Notes under the pieces: generated by a model
Told to the model about the DNA's origin: nothing
The model's database searches: none
What the model saw: the letters and a program-made list of their open reading frames with translations, nothing else
Position numbers and translations under genes: made by a program
Source of the DNA: Symsagittifera roscoffensis
Lineage: Eukaryota > Xenacoelomorpha > Acoela > Convolutidae
Direction of reading: 5' to 3'
Assembly (NCBI RefSeq): GCF_963678635.1
Contig: NC_087063.1
Coordinates: 46,106,101-46,170,100 of the forward strand
Length of the DNA: 64,000 bases
Shown here: positions 43,846 through 56,815 of the stretch, piece after piece
How the letters are laid out: each line of letters starts with the position of its first letter
How positions within the stretch are numbered: the first letter of the stretch is position 1

Positions 43846-44547
43846 GTTTTTTTTACATACAAATCAGGTTTAAGAATTCTAAATATGAACAAACCAACTT
43901 CTGAAAATCGAAGACTGTTGAGATTGATGGAATCGAATATAAAGATTCTGGAGCCTCAGACTTGCAAAAAAGAGCCATGGGAGGTTGGATAGGCAGAGGA
44001 GTACCAAGATCAGCTCGTTGCTCATAAATGAAGCGAAGAGTTTCAGCCCGGATCAAAAAAATCATCAAAACTTTAAAGGCAAGATTTAATTGAATTCTAG
44101 GCAACAGTTGAACTTTCTGAGCTGAACAAGCTCGTACATAGGTATTTCTGATCGTGTATAAATTGTCTTAACATCTTTACTTAACGATCAAAAAACTAAA
44201 TGATTGGTAACTAAATCTGGCATCAAAATATGGAAAAACAAAACGCTCCGGTTAATTTAGCAACAGTGAAACCACATTGCATTCTAAGAAGCAAGCTGAA
44301 ATTCTTCTTCTACTGTCTTGGAAAAAAATCTCAATCTGAAGAGTTCTAATTTTAATTGAGGCTCGGATAAATACAGCAAATAGAAAACTAAAATTGTCGG
44401 AGGCGACAATTTACCATTCAAAATGAACTCAAACGCAAAAAAATTAGTCAAAACGAAACTATTATTTCCGGGCGGGCAACTTCATTTTTCAAGTTTTCAA
44501 TTTGATTGAATTAAGTCGATGTATCCAGCTTAAACACCTGGACAATT
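43846..44547 (-). other. PNUTS 3' flank and NUDCD2 upstream region
   Basis: 702 bp between the PNUTS stop and the NUDCD2 ATG. It must hold the PNUTS 3' untranslated region and NUDCD2 promoter. Minus-strand ATTAAA variants occur at 44351-44356 and 44085-44090, possible polyadenylation signals for PNUTS. No clear TATA box. Confidence 0.4.
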
Positions 44548-47103
44548 TCAATTTTGAAAAAAGTCTCTCAGGTCGATATCCTTCTTGTACGTCTCTCCTT
44601 GTGGCGCAGCCGGTGGACCCCTCGGAACGTGAACAAGTTTACACCTGTCCCCATTTTTGCAATAGCCTTGAGCATGGAACATGCAGACTTGAGATGCGTC
44701 GAGAGTCGGTCTATTAGAATTTTGGTTCCCGGGATGCCTTGGTCTTTGATTTTGGGGCTGGTTGAACCTTTGGTTCTGTCCTGGACCAAGATGTCTGGGT
44801 CTATGATTTGGGTTGAATCCTCCGCGAAACCTATTCTGATTGGGGTTAAAACTACTTTTTATAGGCATAGGAGGGCGTTGTATTCTACCGGCGAATTGCA
44901 TGGGATGCGGCGGTTGCTGAAAATTTTGTCTCTGTGGGCGATTAAGAGCCATAGTATTCGGATCGAAAGGCGGTCTGAGTGCGAAGTTTGGACGCGGTAA
45001 GACTCCTGGTAATGTAACTGGAATCGGGATATTGTTTTTAAGCAGAATTTGAGGCGGCATGAAATCAGCTTGCGTGGTAGTGGGACCTCCCCTTGCCTCA
45101 GTGTTTCCGTTCACAGACATACTAGTAGAACTAGGGGGCTTGTTTTGACGTTCATCCTGTTTGTTTGCCAGTCTTAAATCCGAATCTTGATTGTACACAG
45201 GGGCAACTAGTTCCTGAGGCGCTCTTGGAACCTTCACGCAATCATCGTCAATTGTTATTACATCTGGGGTTGTTATTGAAGGTTCGAGTGGGGTGTTAAT
45301 TGGCGCAAGCTTTTCTGTTGGTGATGTAACAACTACCAGTTCATGTGGAGATTCTTGCGGGTTAGAAGATCCTTGAAACATCTGTTCTACTATCGGAGGG
45401 TTCAGATCACCCAAGGGAATGACAATTGGCTCTTTTAGTTCGTAGTGTTCTCTGTCTGGTTCTTTGGGAGAGTATGGAATCTTAGATCGGTCAAACTGCA
45501 ATTCGGCCAAAACGCTCACTTCTCGTTTATTTTGAGTTTCGCGTTCCGTGCTATTTTTCCCGCGTCCGAATAGTAACGACTGATCAAAGGATCCGGGATA
45601 CTCGAATGACGCCAGACGCCACGAATCGTCAACTTCCACCCCCGCAGGAGCGTCTGAAAAACCTCTCAGTTTTTGGAACGTCATCTTTTCCCTTATCATT
45701 TCGATTTTAGCGTAGTCTTGGTACCTTTCAGCATCCTGTTGTTTTCTGAAGTTCGTCCGCTCTCCATCCTCGACTTCGAAGTATTCAACTTGAACCAGAT
45801 TATCGTCATCTTTAAATTTAACCCTGTTGGTTTTTTTACCTGCTCTGATATAAATAAGGATGGGCTTCGGACCCAAACTAGGATCTCGAGGGACTTTTTT
45901 GACTTCCGGCTCCTTAGCTTCAGCGACATCTTCAACTTTCGCAATTAATTTTTCTTCTGTCTCAGTTGGAGAATCCGTATCCATTTCAGCTTCTTTTCCA
46001 TCTTTGCCAACTTTCTCTGAGCTGACTTGTTTAGTCGGCGAAACGGTCAAATTAATATTTTCTTTGCTAGTCTCTTTCGATTTGATTTCGTGTTTTTCTC
46101 TTTTAACCTTTGATTTCACTTTCAGTTTTACAGGAGCCATTGGTTTAAACAGAGCATCTGCAAACATAGAATCCTGAGTTAAAAGTACTGCTTGTTTGGG
46201 CTTTGGAGGATCAGGATTTATTGTTTTTGATATTGGTGGTTGCAAAACAAGTGGTTTTTCATTGGTCAGCTTCTGATCCGATTTTTCTTTTTGTATCTCA
46301 CTTTCCGTTTCAACCTTAGTAGCTCCTTTAGGCTCTTCTTTAATTTCCTTATGCTGTAATTGAGTTTGTGTTTCGTTGTTTTGGGGTTCTATTTTGGCCT
46401 TTTTCAACTCTGTACAATGTTTTGAGGGGTCCATTTCAATTGAGGGCCGCTTTTTAGTTGGAACTGCATTCAAAGCGGTCTCTTCCTCCAAGCCCGTTTT
46501 GCGAGCCCCGCTGCTTGGAGGAGCATGTTGTTTTTTAATCTTACTCGTTTCTGAATTTTCCGATTCTGTCTTTATTTTATGGGATTTCGATTTATGTGAA
46601 TATTCACTGTTAGCCTGTTTTTTGGGTTTACTTTCCGCCGTTATCACTTCAGTCCATTGCTTTACAATCTGAGATGATAATTTTATAACTTCGGAGTTAT
46701 ATTTAGTGTTTTTTGATAAACTTTTAATCATAAGTGGGGTAGATTTTTCCGCTTTTAGCAGATCAATAGTGACTGGTAGTTTTAACAAAACATGCAAGAG
46801 TTCTTCAATGAACATCGAGTCGTTTTCGCTTGCAGATAAAACTTCTGAAAGCCATCTATTAAGAATTTTCCAGCCTCCAGTCGCGACAAATTTGTTCAGA
46901 ATTGTAGTTTTACTCGTATTGAGAAGGATGTTAACGAAAGTGCATTTCGATTCGACTGATGTGATGTTTTCCATGGACTCAACTAGAGGAGCGACATCTT
47001 CAATTCCTAATATGGATCCGTCATCCGAGACAAAAGCCTCCAAGGCTGCCAACAGCGCCTCAACCCGATTGGCCATTAGATACATCTGAAAAGTGTTCAT
47101 CAA
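44548..47103 (-). CDS. PPP1R10: PNUTS, PP1 nuclear targeting subunit (PP1 regulatory subunit 10)
   Basis: 851 codons in one open frame; human PNUTS is 940. Residues 14-155 form a TFIIS N-terminal/LW-type helical domain (CTFVNILLNTSKTTILNKF, ATGGWKILNRWL, LLKLPVTIDLLKAEK). A Lys/Glu-rich disordered region follows. At 427-430 is the PP1-docking RVKF motif within GKKTNRVKFKDDD, followed by VQVEYFEVEDGERTNF, the PNUTS-specific extension. A Pro/Asn/Gln/Arg-rich stretch (690-800) leads to a CCCH zinc finger with Cys807, Cys815, Cys821 and His825 (C-x7-C-x5-C-x3-H). In other animals PNUTS holds PP1 and WDR82/TOX4 on chromatin and governs Pol II dephosphorylation and termination. Vertebrate genes have many introns; none is needed here. 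A CTTTTCAG just before codon 7 could be a splice acceptor, making Met7 or Met10 the true start. Confidence 0.94.
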   Translation of the reverse strand: MMNTFQMYLMANRVEALLAALEAFVSDDGSILGIEDVAPLVESMENITSVESKCTFVNILLNTSKTTILNKFVATGGWKILNRWLSEVLSASENDSMFIEELLHVLLKLPVTIDLLKAEKSTPLMIKSLSKNTKYNSEVIKLSSQIVKQWTEVITAESKPKKQANSEYSHKSKSHKIKTESENSETSKIKKQHAPPSSGARKTGLEEETALNAVPTKKRPSIEMDPSKHCTELKKAKIEPQNNETQTQLQHKEIKEEPKGATKVETESEIQKEKSDQKLTNEKPLVLQPPISKTINPDPPKPKQAVLLTQDSMFADALFKPMAPVKLKVKSKVKREKHEIKSKETSKENINLTVSPTKQVSSEKVGKDGKEAEMDTDSPTETEEKLIAKVEDVAEAKEPEVKKVPRDPSLGPKPILIYIRAGKKTNRVKFKDDDNLVQVEYFEVEDGERTNFRKQQDAERYQDYAKIEMIREKMTFQKLRGFSDAPAGVEVDDSWRLASFEYPGSFDQSLLFGRGKNSTERETQNKREVSVLAELQFDRSKIPYSPKEPDREHYELKEPIVIPLGDLNPPIVEQMFQGSSNPQESPHELVVVTSPTEKLAPINTPLEPSITTPDVITIDDDCVKVPRAPQELVAPVYNQDSDLRLANKQDERQNKPPSSTSMSVNGNTEARGGPTTTQADFMPPQILLKNNIPIPVTLPGVLPRPNFALRPPFDPNTMALNRPQRQNFQQPPHPMQFAGRIQRPPMPIKSSFNPNQNRFRGGFNPNHRPRHLGPGQNQRFNQPQNQRPRHPGNQNSNRPTLDASQVCMFHAQGYCKNGDRCKLVHVPRGPPAAPQGETYKKDIDLRDFFQN

Positions 47104-50100
47104 TTATTGTCTGCCGAAACTACCAATAAAAAAAAAGGTTCGTTACTGAAAATGTTTAATAACTTTTTTAGGTGCTCGTATTACGCTTACTGGAAAGTCG
47201 GTAGAATAATTACTTAATAAGGATATCAACTAAATCATTTTGTTAAATTGATTTGTTTCCAATGTAAATCTAAATTCTAATATGAAGACCGAAACTAGAA
47301 AAGTCGATTACTGTTCAACTAGGTCAAAATTTTTTGCCGAGTCATCAGAAAAATTAGAAAACAAAGAAGCGTAGCAGGATACTGTGCAAATATCACAGAA
47401 TGTTTTGACCGGTATTTGATTGTGAATTTTTTTCAATGTTTTCAAATGTTCAACCAATTTCTTGGATAGCAGTAGTAAATAAATTTACAGCTTAACTCAA
47501 AGTTGACGATAAATTATCTATAACTTTCTTAAAATTTCTTATTCCACTCTCAAAATCATGCTAAAAACGAATACAATCAGTTTTTGTTAAATGAGCAGAT
47601 TTTTTTATGTTTTATGTTGCGATCTGAATTACGACTGAACGGGAATTGATACGATAACCCACTCAATGCCCCTGAAGCATTAAGAATTTCGGGCGATGGG
47701 AAAACTTGCTGATGTAAATTTAATTCGCTTACTTTTTCAATTTGCTGAAAATCTATTCAGGCCAAAAAAAAGCAAGTTCTTCTTCACTTATTAGGTGACC
47801 ATGTTTACAATGTTACAATGGGAATAACCAACAAACTTTGGTTTGAAGCTAAAAAAACTTTGGTTTGAAGCTAAAAAACTTTGGGTTGAAGAGGATTGTC
47901 TTTACGCATATTTTCGTTCAAGTTTGAGCAATATATCACAGAAAGAAAACTACATCAAGAGCGTTTCAAAAGGTATGAAAATTCCACAAAAAAAATTTAT
48001 TCCCGAGAAAAATGGTTTGCAAATTTTTTTATAAATAGATAGGCTCCCCGTAAAATCGCCGAGCGCCAAAAAAGGCATAGTTATGTTTTAACGACTGCAA
48101 GATTTGGCCGAAGTCCTAGAGCCTTCAAAACAAAACTAATTTCGTAATATTTTGTTGTCAAAACAAAATTTGAAAACACTTAAAACCGTTTCTGCTTTTT
48201 ACTAGAACGGTTTTAAGGACTGTCATTAATTTTTCCACAGCTTGATTCCAGTAGCACGCTCAGATTTTATAACCCGGAAGCTTAATTGATTACACAATCA
48301 AGTTTCTAAAAAAAGTAAGAAAATTTTTGTTCAAATAAGTCTTATTTCTTTCTGCGTGGTGTGATAAAAGGATATGATGAAAAACTATAATTTAGGAATA
48401 ATTTACGATCATAGTAATGTAAACAAACAGGACAACAGATTTTGAAGAAAAATGACGAGAAAAACAAAAAATCTTAAATGAATTTTAAATGAAATCAAAT
48501 TAATTTTTCATTTTTTTTGCAGAAACTTTCAAATTTTTGAAGTTTTGATTCCCAAAAAGGCATTAAAAATCTATTTAAAAAATAAATTTTCTCGAAAACA
48601 ATCAAAATTAGGAATACATAAGCTACTTTAAACAGCCCAAACTAAGCTTAAATAATAGTGTTCGCTCGCTTGAATTTAGAAAAATCAAAAACTTTTAAAC
48701 CTGTCTAATGAGTGAAAGAGGTTCAATTTGATATATCACTCAACACTCGGATGGTTATTAGTGATAGCTGTTTTTGCGTGGAAAGCAAAAAAGATGAAAA
48801 CTTAAAGACACGCGAATGCAAAGTTCTGTAAAAACTTTCAATAGGTCGGAACAAAAAAATCTTTTCAAGCTTGAATTTATTCAAGCTTTCAAAGAGGTCC
48901 TTGTGATATTGGATTTCAGCATTCAAAAAATTGTCTTATTGATCTCAAAAGTACTGCCGGATATTTTAAGAAAGCTTTCAGTGAATGAGCCGCGACAATT
49001 GAAGCCGACAACCAAAAAGCTTAGACTTAGCCAAAAATTTTCGTCAAAAATCATTTAGGCAAAAACAACTACATAGAATAAAGATAGCTATAAAATTAGC
49101 GTATGCAAAGTAAACTACATAATTTGGAAATTGAACCGACAGAGCTTGAGTAGTCAACCATGAAGCTGAAAAACCATCAGTAAAAATTATTATCAAAATT
49201 GTATTTATACATACAATGAATCGAGTTTCAGATATGTCATGCGTAGTAACCAGTACCCGGTAGTTAATTTTGCTCGTCCATAAAACTGAGCATGTCAGCA
49301 GCACAGCAGAAATATTACTAATTCAATAATTTTGTTGAACTAGCTGTTAACCCAAAAAAAACGGCATGTTACGCTTCGATAACGCTTTGAAATTAGAAAA
49401 AAAAGGAAAGTAAAAAGCAAATTAGAAAAAACAAGTTATACAGTTTAAACTTTTCAGTAAAATTGACCTGTACAAAATTTGAAATTTTCTAGCACCACTG
49501 TTTTCACAAAGTTTACAGTTGATTCAAGTCATTTGGCTAATTTCTGGATAATTTCAAGTACTTTCCTGCAGCGGGACATAAAAAAAACACATGAAAGTTT
49601 TTCAAGGTAATCAACGACAAACAGAAACATGGTTGAAGAAATAGAGCTCAGAAGAATAAATTCAATTTGACAAAAAGCCCGTTCATTATTGTCAATTGCC
49701 TCAAATTTGTTTTCAAAAATTGATTCATTTAGATATACGCGCATCAGTCAAAATTAACGGGCATCACGTACTTTTCTTTTAACTCAAAAGCTAATCACGA
49801 AAGCGACAGCGAAAAAAAAATCTGAAAACAACAACAAAAAAGGCATTCCTCCAATAGCTAAGTATTCTGAAGTAATGCAATCTGGAAACGAACACGCTTT
49901 TGAACTCATTTTCACTAGCATATCTAAAATTCAAAGATCCTTGAGATGCTTGAAAAAACAAACAATTATTGACAGTCGAAACGGAGTTCGCATTACTTGC
50001 GATACAGCACAAACATGAAAAATAGGTCAAAAAAAGTTTTAAAAACTTAGAAAAAAACTAATTCTATTTAAATTTAAATTTCGTAAACCTCGGTAAAAGT

Positions 50101-51119
50101 TCATTTTAAGCAAATATGCCCGACATTTTATTATGAAAATAGCAACAGAAGATAACAAAGCAGACAAGTTAAGAGAAGATATCAGTGGAGGCCGAAAAAA
50201 ATGATTTCACAAAAATTCTTCCTGAAACCACATTGAATAAGGCTTGCTTTGTAAACTGATTGAAACTTGCTTACAGACCAAGAAATCCGTGATTAGGCAA
50301 CTAAGTGGACAATCTTTAAGCAGACACAAGTTGAGCCGAAAAATAAGATTTTTTCCCCAAAATAAAAATTTTCAATTCCCATTAGAGCACAGGCAAGTCT
50401 CGTAATGTGACAAAAATTAAACATCGATAAGTTTTTTAATGATTTTAGAACGACTTTGATTGCGCTGGTTTCGAAAACTATGAACAAGAGTTCAGACAAA
50501 AGATTATGTACAACGTAGGGGACTGGTTCAAAAATTGTCAAAGAGGCCTGGCATATCTGGCAAAGAGACCTGGAATGTTTTATAGTTGGCAAACTCAGTT
50601 GGAGTCAACACATGGACAAAACCTTTATGAAAGCGAACAGATCGTTTTTGCTATGACCAAAAACAACACACATTCAATGTAAGAACCCATGGTAACTTCA
50701 TTACTACTTTATGCTAGTAATTGCATAGGTTTAATTATTATAATATAATAAGAATAAATGGTTTGCAATGTAGATTCCATTCACTGTAAAATTTACCTCA
50801 TTAGAACCAAATGAAATCTCATTGCGAGAACGCCGTGGAACTTTGCAGCCAATTTTCAAGCGCCTTTTGTAGAATTAAATAAGTTAAATAAGTTATTATT
50901 AAATAAGTTATCGCCTTTTGAAGAATTACTAAAAACACTTAATTTTTTTGCATAACCATTTGGCGTTCAAACACCTTAGTTATTGTGTAAGAACGCAGAC
51001 ACTGGATTTTCCCATGACACGTTTTGTGCGGAACTAGTATTCAGCTAAAACAACCTTCAAACTTAGGTTGTGTACAGAACTTTGATCGTACAAATTGTTA
51101 TGCAATGACCCTAGACGTG
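47104..51119. other. 4-kb AT-rich stretch, nothing recognised
   Basis: Upstream of PNUTS. An inverted CCAAT box (ATTGG on the minus strand, about 47124) lies ~20 bp before the PNUTS ATG. At 47830-47895 a ~24-bp word (ACTTTGGTTTGAAGCTAAAA) is repeated three times. At 50870-50930 a TTAAATAAGTTA-rich patch repeats. Open stretches of up to about 99 codons on both strands show no recognisable motif. Confidence 0.55.
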
Positions 51120-54100
51120 ATTTAAGACAATGGTCTGTACTGAGGGGTGCCCTGCAGAAAAATCTCTTGAAGAAACCTTAACTTCACAACAAAAAGCACG
51201 TGAAAGCTAGCGCATGACAGTGTGATGAACAATTGTACGGGCAAATTATTGATTTGAAAGGCAAACAATGAGAGGTTAACATAAAGGAGTGCTAACTCTA
51301 AAACTTGATTACTGAGGGCAGACACTTTTGCCATCTGAAAACCGCTGACCTGTCTCTACGCTATTTGTAAACGCAACCACATCAACTTTGTTTTGGGGAC
51401 GCAAGTATGAAGGTAGCGATTTGAAAAATCTTGAGAAAAAACTTTCAGAAAAATTTGAAATAACACCTCATGAAGTTGACTTTTGGAATCTAGACAACAA
51501 AATTAATTTATGGTCAAAATGATGTTCAAAACTCATCGCAGCTCAAACATAGAAAATTCATCCAAAAGTGACACCTTATCCTTCTTTGCAGTAAAGATCG
51601 GTAAAATTGGGTGATAAAAAAACAATCAAGAGCAGTGCAGAACATTCAATCGACAAAAATTTCGTCTCCTCAAACATTCATTGGGCCATTTCCCGTTGTA
51701 GTGTATTTTACACATTATATTTACAAGCATTTGCATTGTATGGTGCTGTGTGGTTTTAGTTTTACAGGCGAAAACAACCTTAAACCAATTTCTACCCAGT
51801 GAAAATTACCGAGCATGAAGCGGTTTTGGCAGAGTTTGTTTAGTAGTAAGGAAAATCAACTGTTCTTTTTAGTTCGATCGAATTTCCGAAACAATTGAGA
51901 GTGATCGAGTCATTGTAAATAATTCTGTCAGATTAGTTGCTTCTCCGCTCAGATTTTGTATAGTAGGAACAGTTTTTCATAATCTCAAAAAGTTCAAATA
52001 ACTTTACTGCTTTTTCACCGCATGACCGGCAATTTATGCCATGAACATTCTCAGGGAGAGCATTAGTTCAGAGGCGCTGAGTAGTTCAAGCTTAATTTAA
52101 AATTAGTAAAGAGTTCGAGCGATCTTTGTTTGGTTCAACTTTGGAAGTTTTAACTTAATCACAAAAAGAGAACTAATAAACTAGTAAATGTGATGAATAG
52201 TTGCAGAAGCAAATTATTGATCAGAGATGCAAACATTGAGGGCTCTCGACCGGCTATGGATCCACTCAATCCTAATAACCGAAAGCAGCCAATTTCGCTG
52301 ATCTGCAAACTACTGAGCTACTTCTAAAAAAACTTTTTCTACACTTATTTTCTTCTAAGCGCAACCAGTTCAACTTTGATTTTATGAACCAAATTTGTGT
52401 ACCGAATTGAAAAAATCTTGAAAAAAACTGATAGAAAATATTTGAAATAATACCTTCTCATGAAATAGACTTTGGATCCAAGAACACAAAATGAAATCCT
52501 CATGATGGCCAAAATGATGTTCAAAACAGTACACCTTATTTTTCTCTTGTAGTAAAGATCAGTAAAAACTAGGTGATCAAAAAACATTATGGAGAGCGGT
52601 GCAAAATTATCAATTGACAAAAGTTTGGGGTCATCATACATCCAATGGGTCATTTCCCGTGATAGTTTTTTTGCAAAAATACTAACAAACATATGATTTG
52701 GATGGCGCTGCGGAGTTTTGGTTTCACAGGCAAAAACAACCATAAACTAACTTCTCAGTCGGAAAATCTGAAGAGGAATTTGTTTTCGCAGTGGTAGTTT
52801 TTGAGTAATGAAAATGTGCACCTCTCTTTATTTCGATCCACCTTTCGAAATATTCAGGAGTGATTATATCACTATAATTTACCATGTCAAATTAGTTGCT
52901 TTAGTCCACTCATATTAATAAAAAAAACAATTTTTCATAATCTTATAAATTTTCCAATAACTTTAATGATTTTCTTTACCACAAGACTCGCAATTTATGC
53001 CATGAATATTCTCAAGGAGGGAATTAGATTAGAGGAGCTGAGTAGTTAAAGCTTAGTTTCAAAGTAGTAACGAGGTCTATCGATCCTTGTTTGGTTCAAC
53101 TAAGTTAGTTTCACAGCGTGCTTAGCAAGTTTTGTTAAGTAGTTGTAATTGCGCGTCAGCAAGCCCTACAAAAAAAACTGGTGGAAAATATAGATTCATT
53201 ACAAAAAAGAACTAAAAAACTATCGTATGCATGTTGAACAATTGCAGAAACAAATTATTGATAAGAGATGCAAATTTTGAGGAGCCTGGACCGGCTATGG
53301 ATCCACTCACTCCTAATTACCGAAGGCAGCAAAATTTGCTGATCTGCAAACTGCTGAGCTATTTCTAAAATAGCTATTTCTACACTATTTTCTAGCGCAA
53401 CACGTTTGATTTTACGAACCAAGTTTTTGGGTATCGATTTGAAAAAAAAACTTGAAAAAACGGTTCGAAAAAATTGAAATAACAGTTTCACATGAAGTTG
53501 ACTTTGGGAACCTAGACAACAAAACAAAAATTGATGGTCAAAATAATGTTCAAAACTCAACGAAGCTAAACCGAAAACATCTATCCAAAATTGACACCTT
53601 ATCTTTCCTTCTAGTAGCGATCGGTAAAAACTGGGCGATTAAAAACAGCATAATCAAAAGCGGTGCAAAACATTTGATCGACAAACATTTGGTCTCATCA
53701 AACATTCATTGGACCATTTCCTGTGGTAGTGTATGTTGCACATTATAATCACAAGCATTTTTTTTGTGTGGTGCCGCGTGGTTATAGTTTGACAGGCGAA
53801 AACAACCTTTAACGAAATTCTCCCCTGTGAAAATTCCTAAACATGAAGCCGTTTGGGCAGAGTTCGTTTAGTAGTAAGGCAAATTAACTGGTTTTCTTAG
53901 TTCGACTGAACTTCCAAAACAAAAAAAAGTGAAAGAGTTACTGTAAGTACCATGTTAGATTAGTTGCTTCAATCAACTCAGATTTTAAAAGTAAGAACAA
54001 TTTTTGATAAAATTAAAGAAATTCAAATAACTTAACTGCTTTTTATGCCAGAAAGTTTCTCGGGGAGGGCAATAATACAGAGGAGCGGAGTAAAACAGCT

Positions 54101-55121
54101 TAGTTTACAACTAGAGGCGAGGTCGAGCAATCTTTATTTGGTTCAACTAAGGCAAGTTTTGTTGCGTACTTAGCTAACTTTGGATAGCAGCTGTAATTGT
54201 GCGAGAACAAAACCTACTGAAAAAACTCTGGAGGAAGTTTTAACTTCCTCACAAAAAAAGAACTAATGAACTATCGTAAATGTGATGAATAGTTGCAAAA
54301 AAATCTATTGATCAGAGATGCAAACATTGAGGGCTCTCGACCGGCTATGGATCCACGCAATCCTAATTACCGAAGGCACCAAATTTCGCTGATCTGCAAA
54401 CTACTGAGCTACTTCTACAAAAGCTATTTCTACACTATTTTCTAGAGTATAACCTTGTGATAAACAGAAGCAAAGCAAATGATCGATTTGAATTGCAAAC
54501 ATTGAAGGCCCTGGACCGGCTACGGATCCACTCAATCCTAAAAACTAAAGGCAGAAAAATTTGCTGAACTGCAGACCGCAGAGCTATTTCTACAACTATT
54601 CGTAGCGCAATATGTTTGATTTTATAAACCAAGTTTTTGGGTATCGATTTGAAAAAAAAACTTGAAAAAACGTTTCGAAAAAAATTGAAATAACAGTTTC
54701 ACATGAAGCTGACTTTGGGAACCTAGACAACAAATAAAAAATTCATGGTCAAAATTACGTTCAAAACTCAACGAAGCTAAACCGAAAACATCTATCGAAA
54801 ATTGACACCTTATCTTTCCTTCTAGTAGCGATCGGTAAAAACTGGGCGATTAAAAACAGCATAATCAAAAGCGGTGAAAAACATTTGATCGACAAACATT
54901 TGGTCTCAACAAACATTCCATGGACCATTTTCTGTGGTAGTGTAGGTTGCACATTATATTCACACGCATTTTTTTCGTGTGGTGCCGCGTGGCTATAGTT
55001 TGACAGGCAAAAACAACCTTGAAAAAATTCTCCCCTGTGAAAACTCCTAAACATGAAGCCGTTTTGGCAGAGTTTGTTTTGTAGTAAAGGACGTCAACTA
55101 ATTTTCTTAGTTCGATTGACA
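51120..55121. repeat. Old divergent tandem array, about four units
   Basis: A conserved block with CATTTCCCGTxGTAG-type sequence and CAGGCGAAAACAACCTT recurs at about 51697, 52648, 53710 and 54924 (spacings 951, 1062, 1214). A second block, GACCGGCTATGGATCCACTC, recurs at 52252, 53295 and 54346, and again at 54518 as an internal duplication. Units differ by many substitutions and indels. Minus-strand open stretches cover the conserved block (52743-52345, 55054-54761) but are not alike in length or ends, and no domain is recognised. It abuts the younger 985-bp array. Confidence 0.75.
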
Positions 55122-55906
55122 TTGGCATTAGAATGGTTTAAGCTAAATGCAGTAAATTAAACTTGTTGCGCTCAAGCCACATATCGACTTCATCTGATTT
55201 TCTAATCAATTCACGTTGCGAGAGACAACAATAGTTCTAAAAACTATACACCTGCATATAAAAAACGAAAAAAATACATTAATCAAACTATTAGAAAACG
55301 GTGCATTCGAATTCGCTCACTTCGGAAACTCCGAAACCTTTTCATTTAGTCATCCAACAACTGACAAAAACTAACGCAGACAACTACGACGCTCTGATGC
55401 TACGTTCACCTTCCATGAAAAACTCACCAGTGGTTCTTAAAAAAACAAGCCTGCTAATAAACAACGCCAAAAAAGCATTAGACAAAACACAAGAAAACTA
55501 CGGACCTTGTTCATTTCGAAAATTCTCAAAAACAAATCCTGGAAGTTATTGAACAATTAAAAAAAGTTAACCCATTGGACAAGTAAGACGCATTGATGCC
55601 ACGTTCAATTGTTGAAACTCTGAAATTTAGGTGGCATTTTCCAGACTCCAAACTGCTGATACTGCAAAACTCCTTCCTTGATTTTCTATAGAAGATGCTT
55701 GCTGTCTCTTATTATCTCAGCGACCTTTATTTTGTGACTTGAGGCGAACTGTAAGGTTCTTTTTCCCTGTTTCTTGCGCCCAGTGATAAAAAAACTGTGA
55801 TGTATCTCAAGATTTCCTAGCAATTGATTTTAAGACCCAGACCAATATCTAAATCTGTTGAAAAAGATAATCATTCAAATATATATTTGAACGAACGATC
55901 ATTATC

Positions 55907-56224
55907 TCATTTCAACAACTTTCTTGAGGACGCCGAACCAGTTTCTCTTTTTTCAAGGTAGGCTGTTTGAACAATCTCATATACCCTCACTAACGATCCA
56001 CGAACAAAAAACTTTCTTGGTGTGGATGCTGGGTACTCGGACGAATCACTGAGTAAATTATCGGAACCGAGAGCATACCTCGTTCGAGGGCAGAGCTCTG
56101 GCTCCAGTGTCTTCTGACACTGGCACCAGAATGATTTAACCTGAATGCAGTAAATTAAAATTGTTGCGCTTAACCACTTATCCTTCAACTGATTTTCTGA
56201 TTGATTCAAGTTGCGAGACAACAA
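55907..56224 (-). other. Minus-strand open frame at the unit 1/2 junction, broken in other units
   Basis: 105 codons, with FWCQCQKTLEPELCPRTRYA and LSDSSEYPASTPRKFFVRG. Other units show the same residues across stops (for example unit 3 reads WCQCQKRLEPELCTRTRSAL before a stop), so this copy is the least interrupted. No family recognised. Confidence 0.25.
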
Positions 56225-56596
56225 TAGTTCTAAAAACTATACAACTGCATATAATATACGAAAAAATTATTAATCAAACTATTAGAAAATGGTATATTCG
56301 AATTCGCTGACTTCGAAAAATCCAAAATTTTTTCATTTAGTCATTGAACAACTGACAAAAACTAACGCAGACAACTACGACGCTCTGGTGCTACGTTCAC
56401 CTTCAATGAAAAACTCACCAGTGGTTCTTAAAAAAACAAGCCTGCTAATAAACATCGCAAAAAAAGCATTAGACAAAACATAAGAAAACTACGGACCTTG
56501 TTCATTTCGAAAAATCTCAAAAACAAATCCTGGAAGTCATTGAACAATAAAAAAAAAGTTAAACCATTGGACAAGTAAGAAGCATTGATGCCACGT

Positions 56597-56815
56597 TCAA
56601 TTGTTGAAACTCTGAAATTTAGGTGGCATTTTCCAGACTCCTAACTGCTGATACTGCAATACTCCTTCCTTGATTTTCAATAGAAGATGCTTGCTGTCTC
56701 TTATTATCTCAGCGACCTTTATTTTGTGACTTGAGGCGAACTGTAAGGTTCTTTTTCCCTGTTTCTTGCGCCCAGTGATAAAAAAACTGTGATGTATCTC
56801 AAGATTTCCTAGCAA
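56597..56815 (-). other. Antisense-strand open frame recurring in array units
   Basis: 72 codons on the minus strand of unit 2, with KKQGKRTLQFASSHKIKVAE and LLKIKEGVLQYQQLGVWKMP. Related open frames occur in unit 3 (57774-57586) and unit 5 (59793-59572). No family recognised. It may be the end of a gene or element from which the array arose, or chance. Confidence 0.25.

Noticed and set aside
44554-47089. Plus-strand open frames of up to 148 codons opposite PNUTS
   Set aside because: Antisense shadows of a low-complexity coding exon with no motif.
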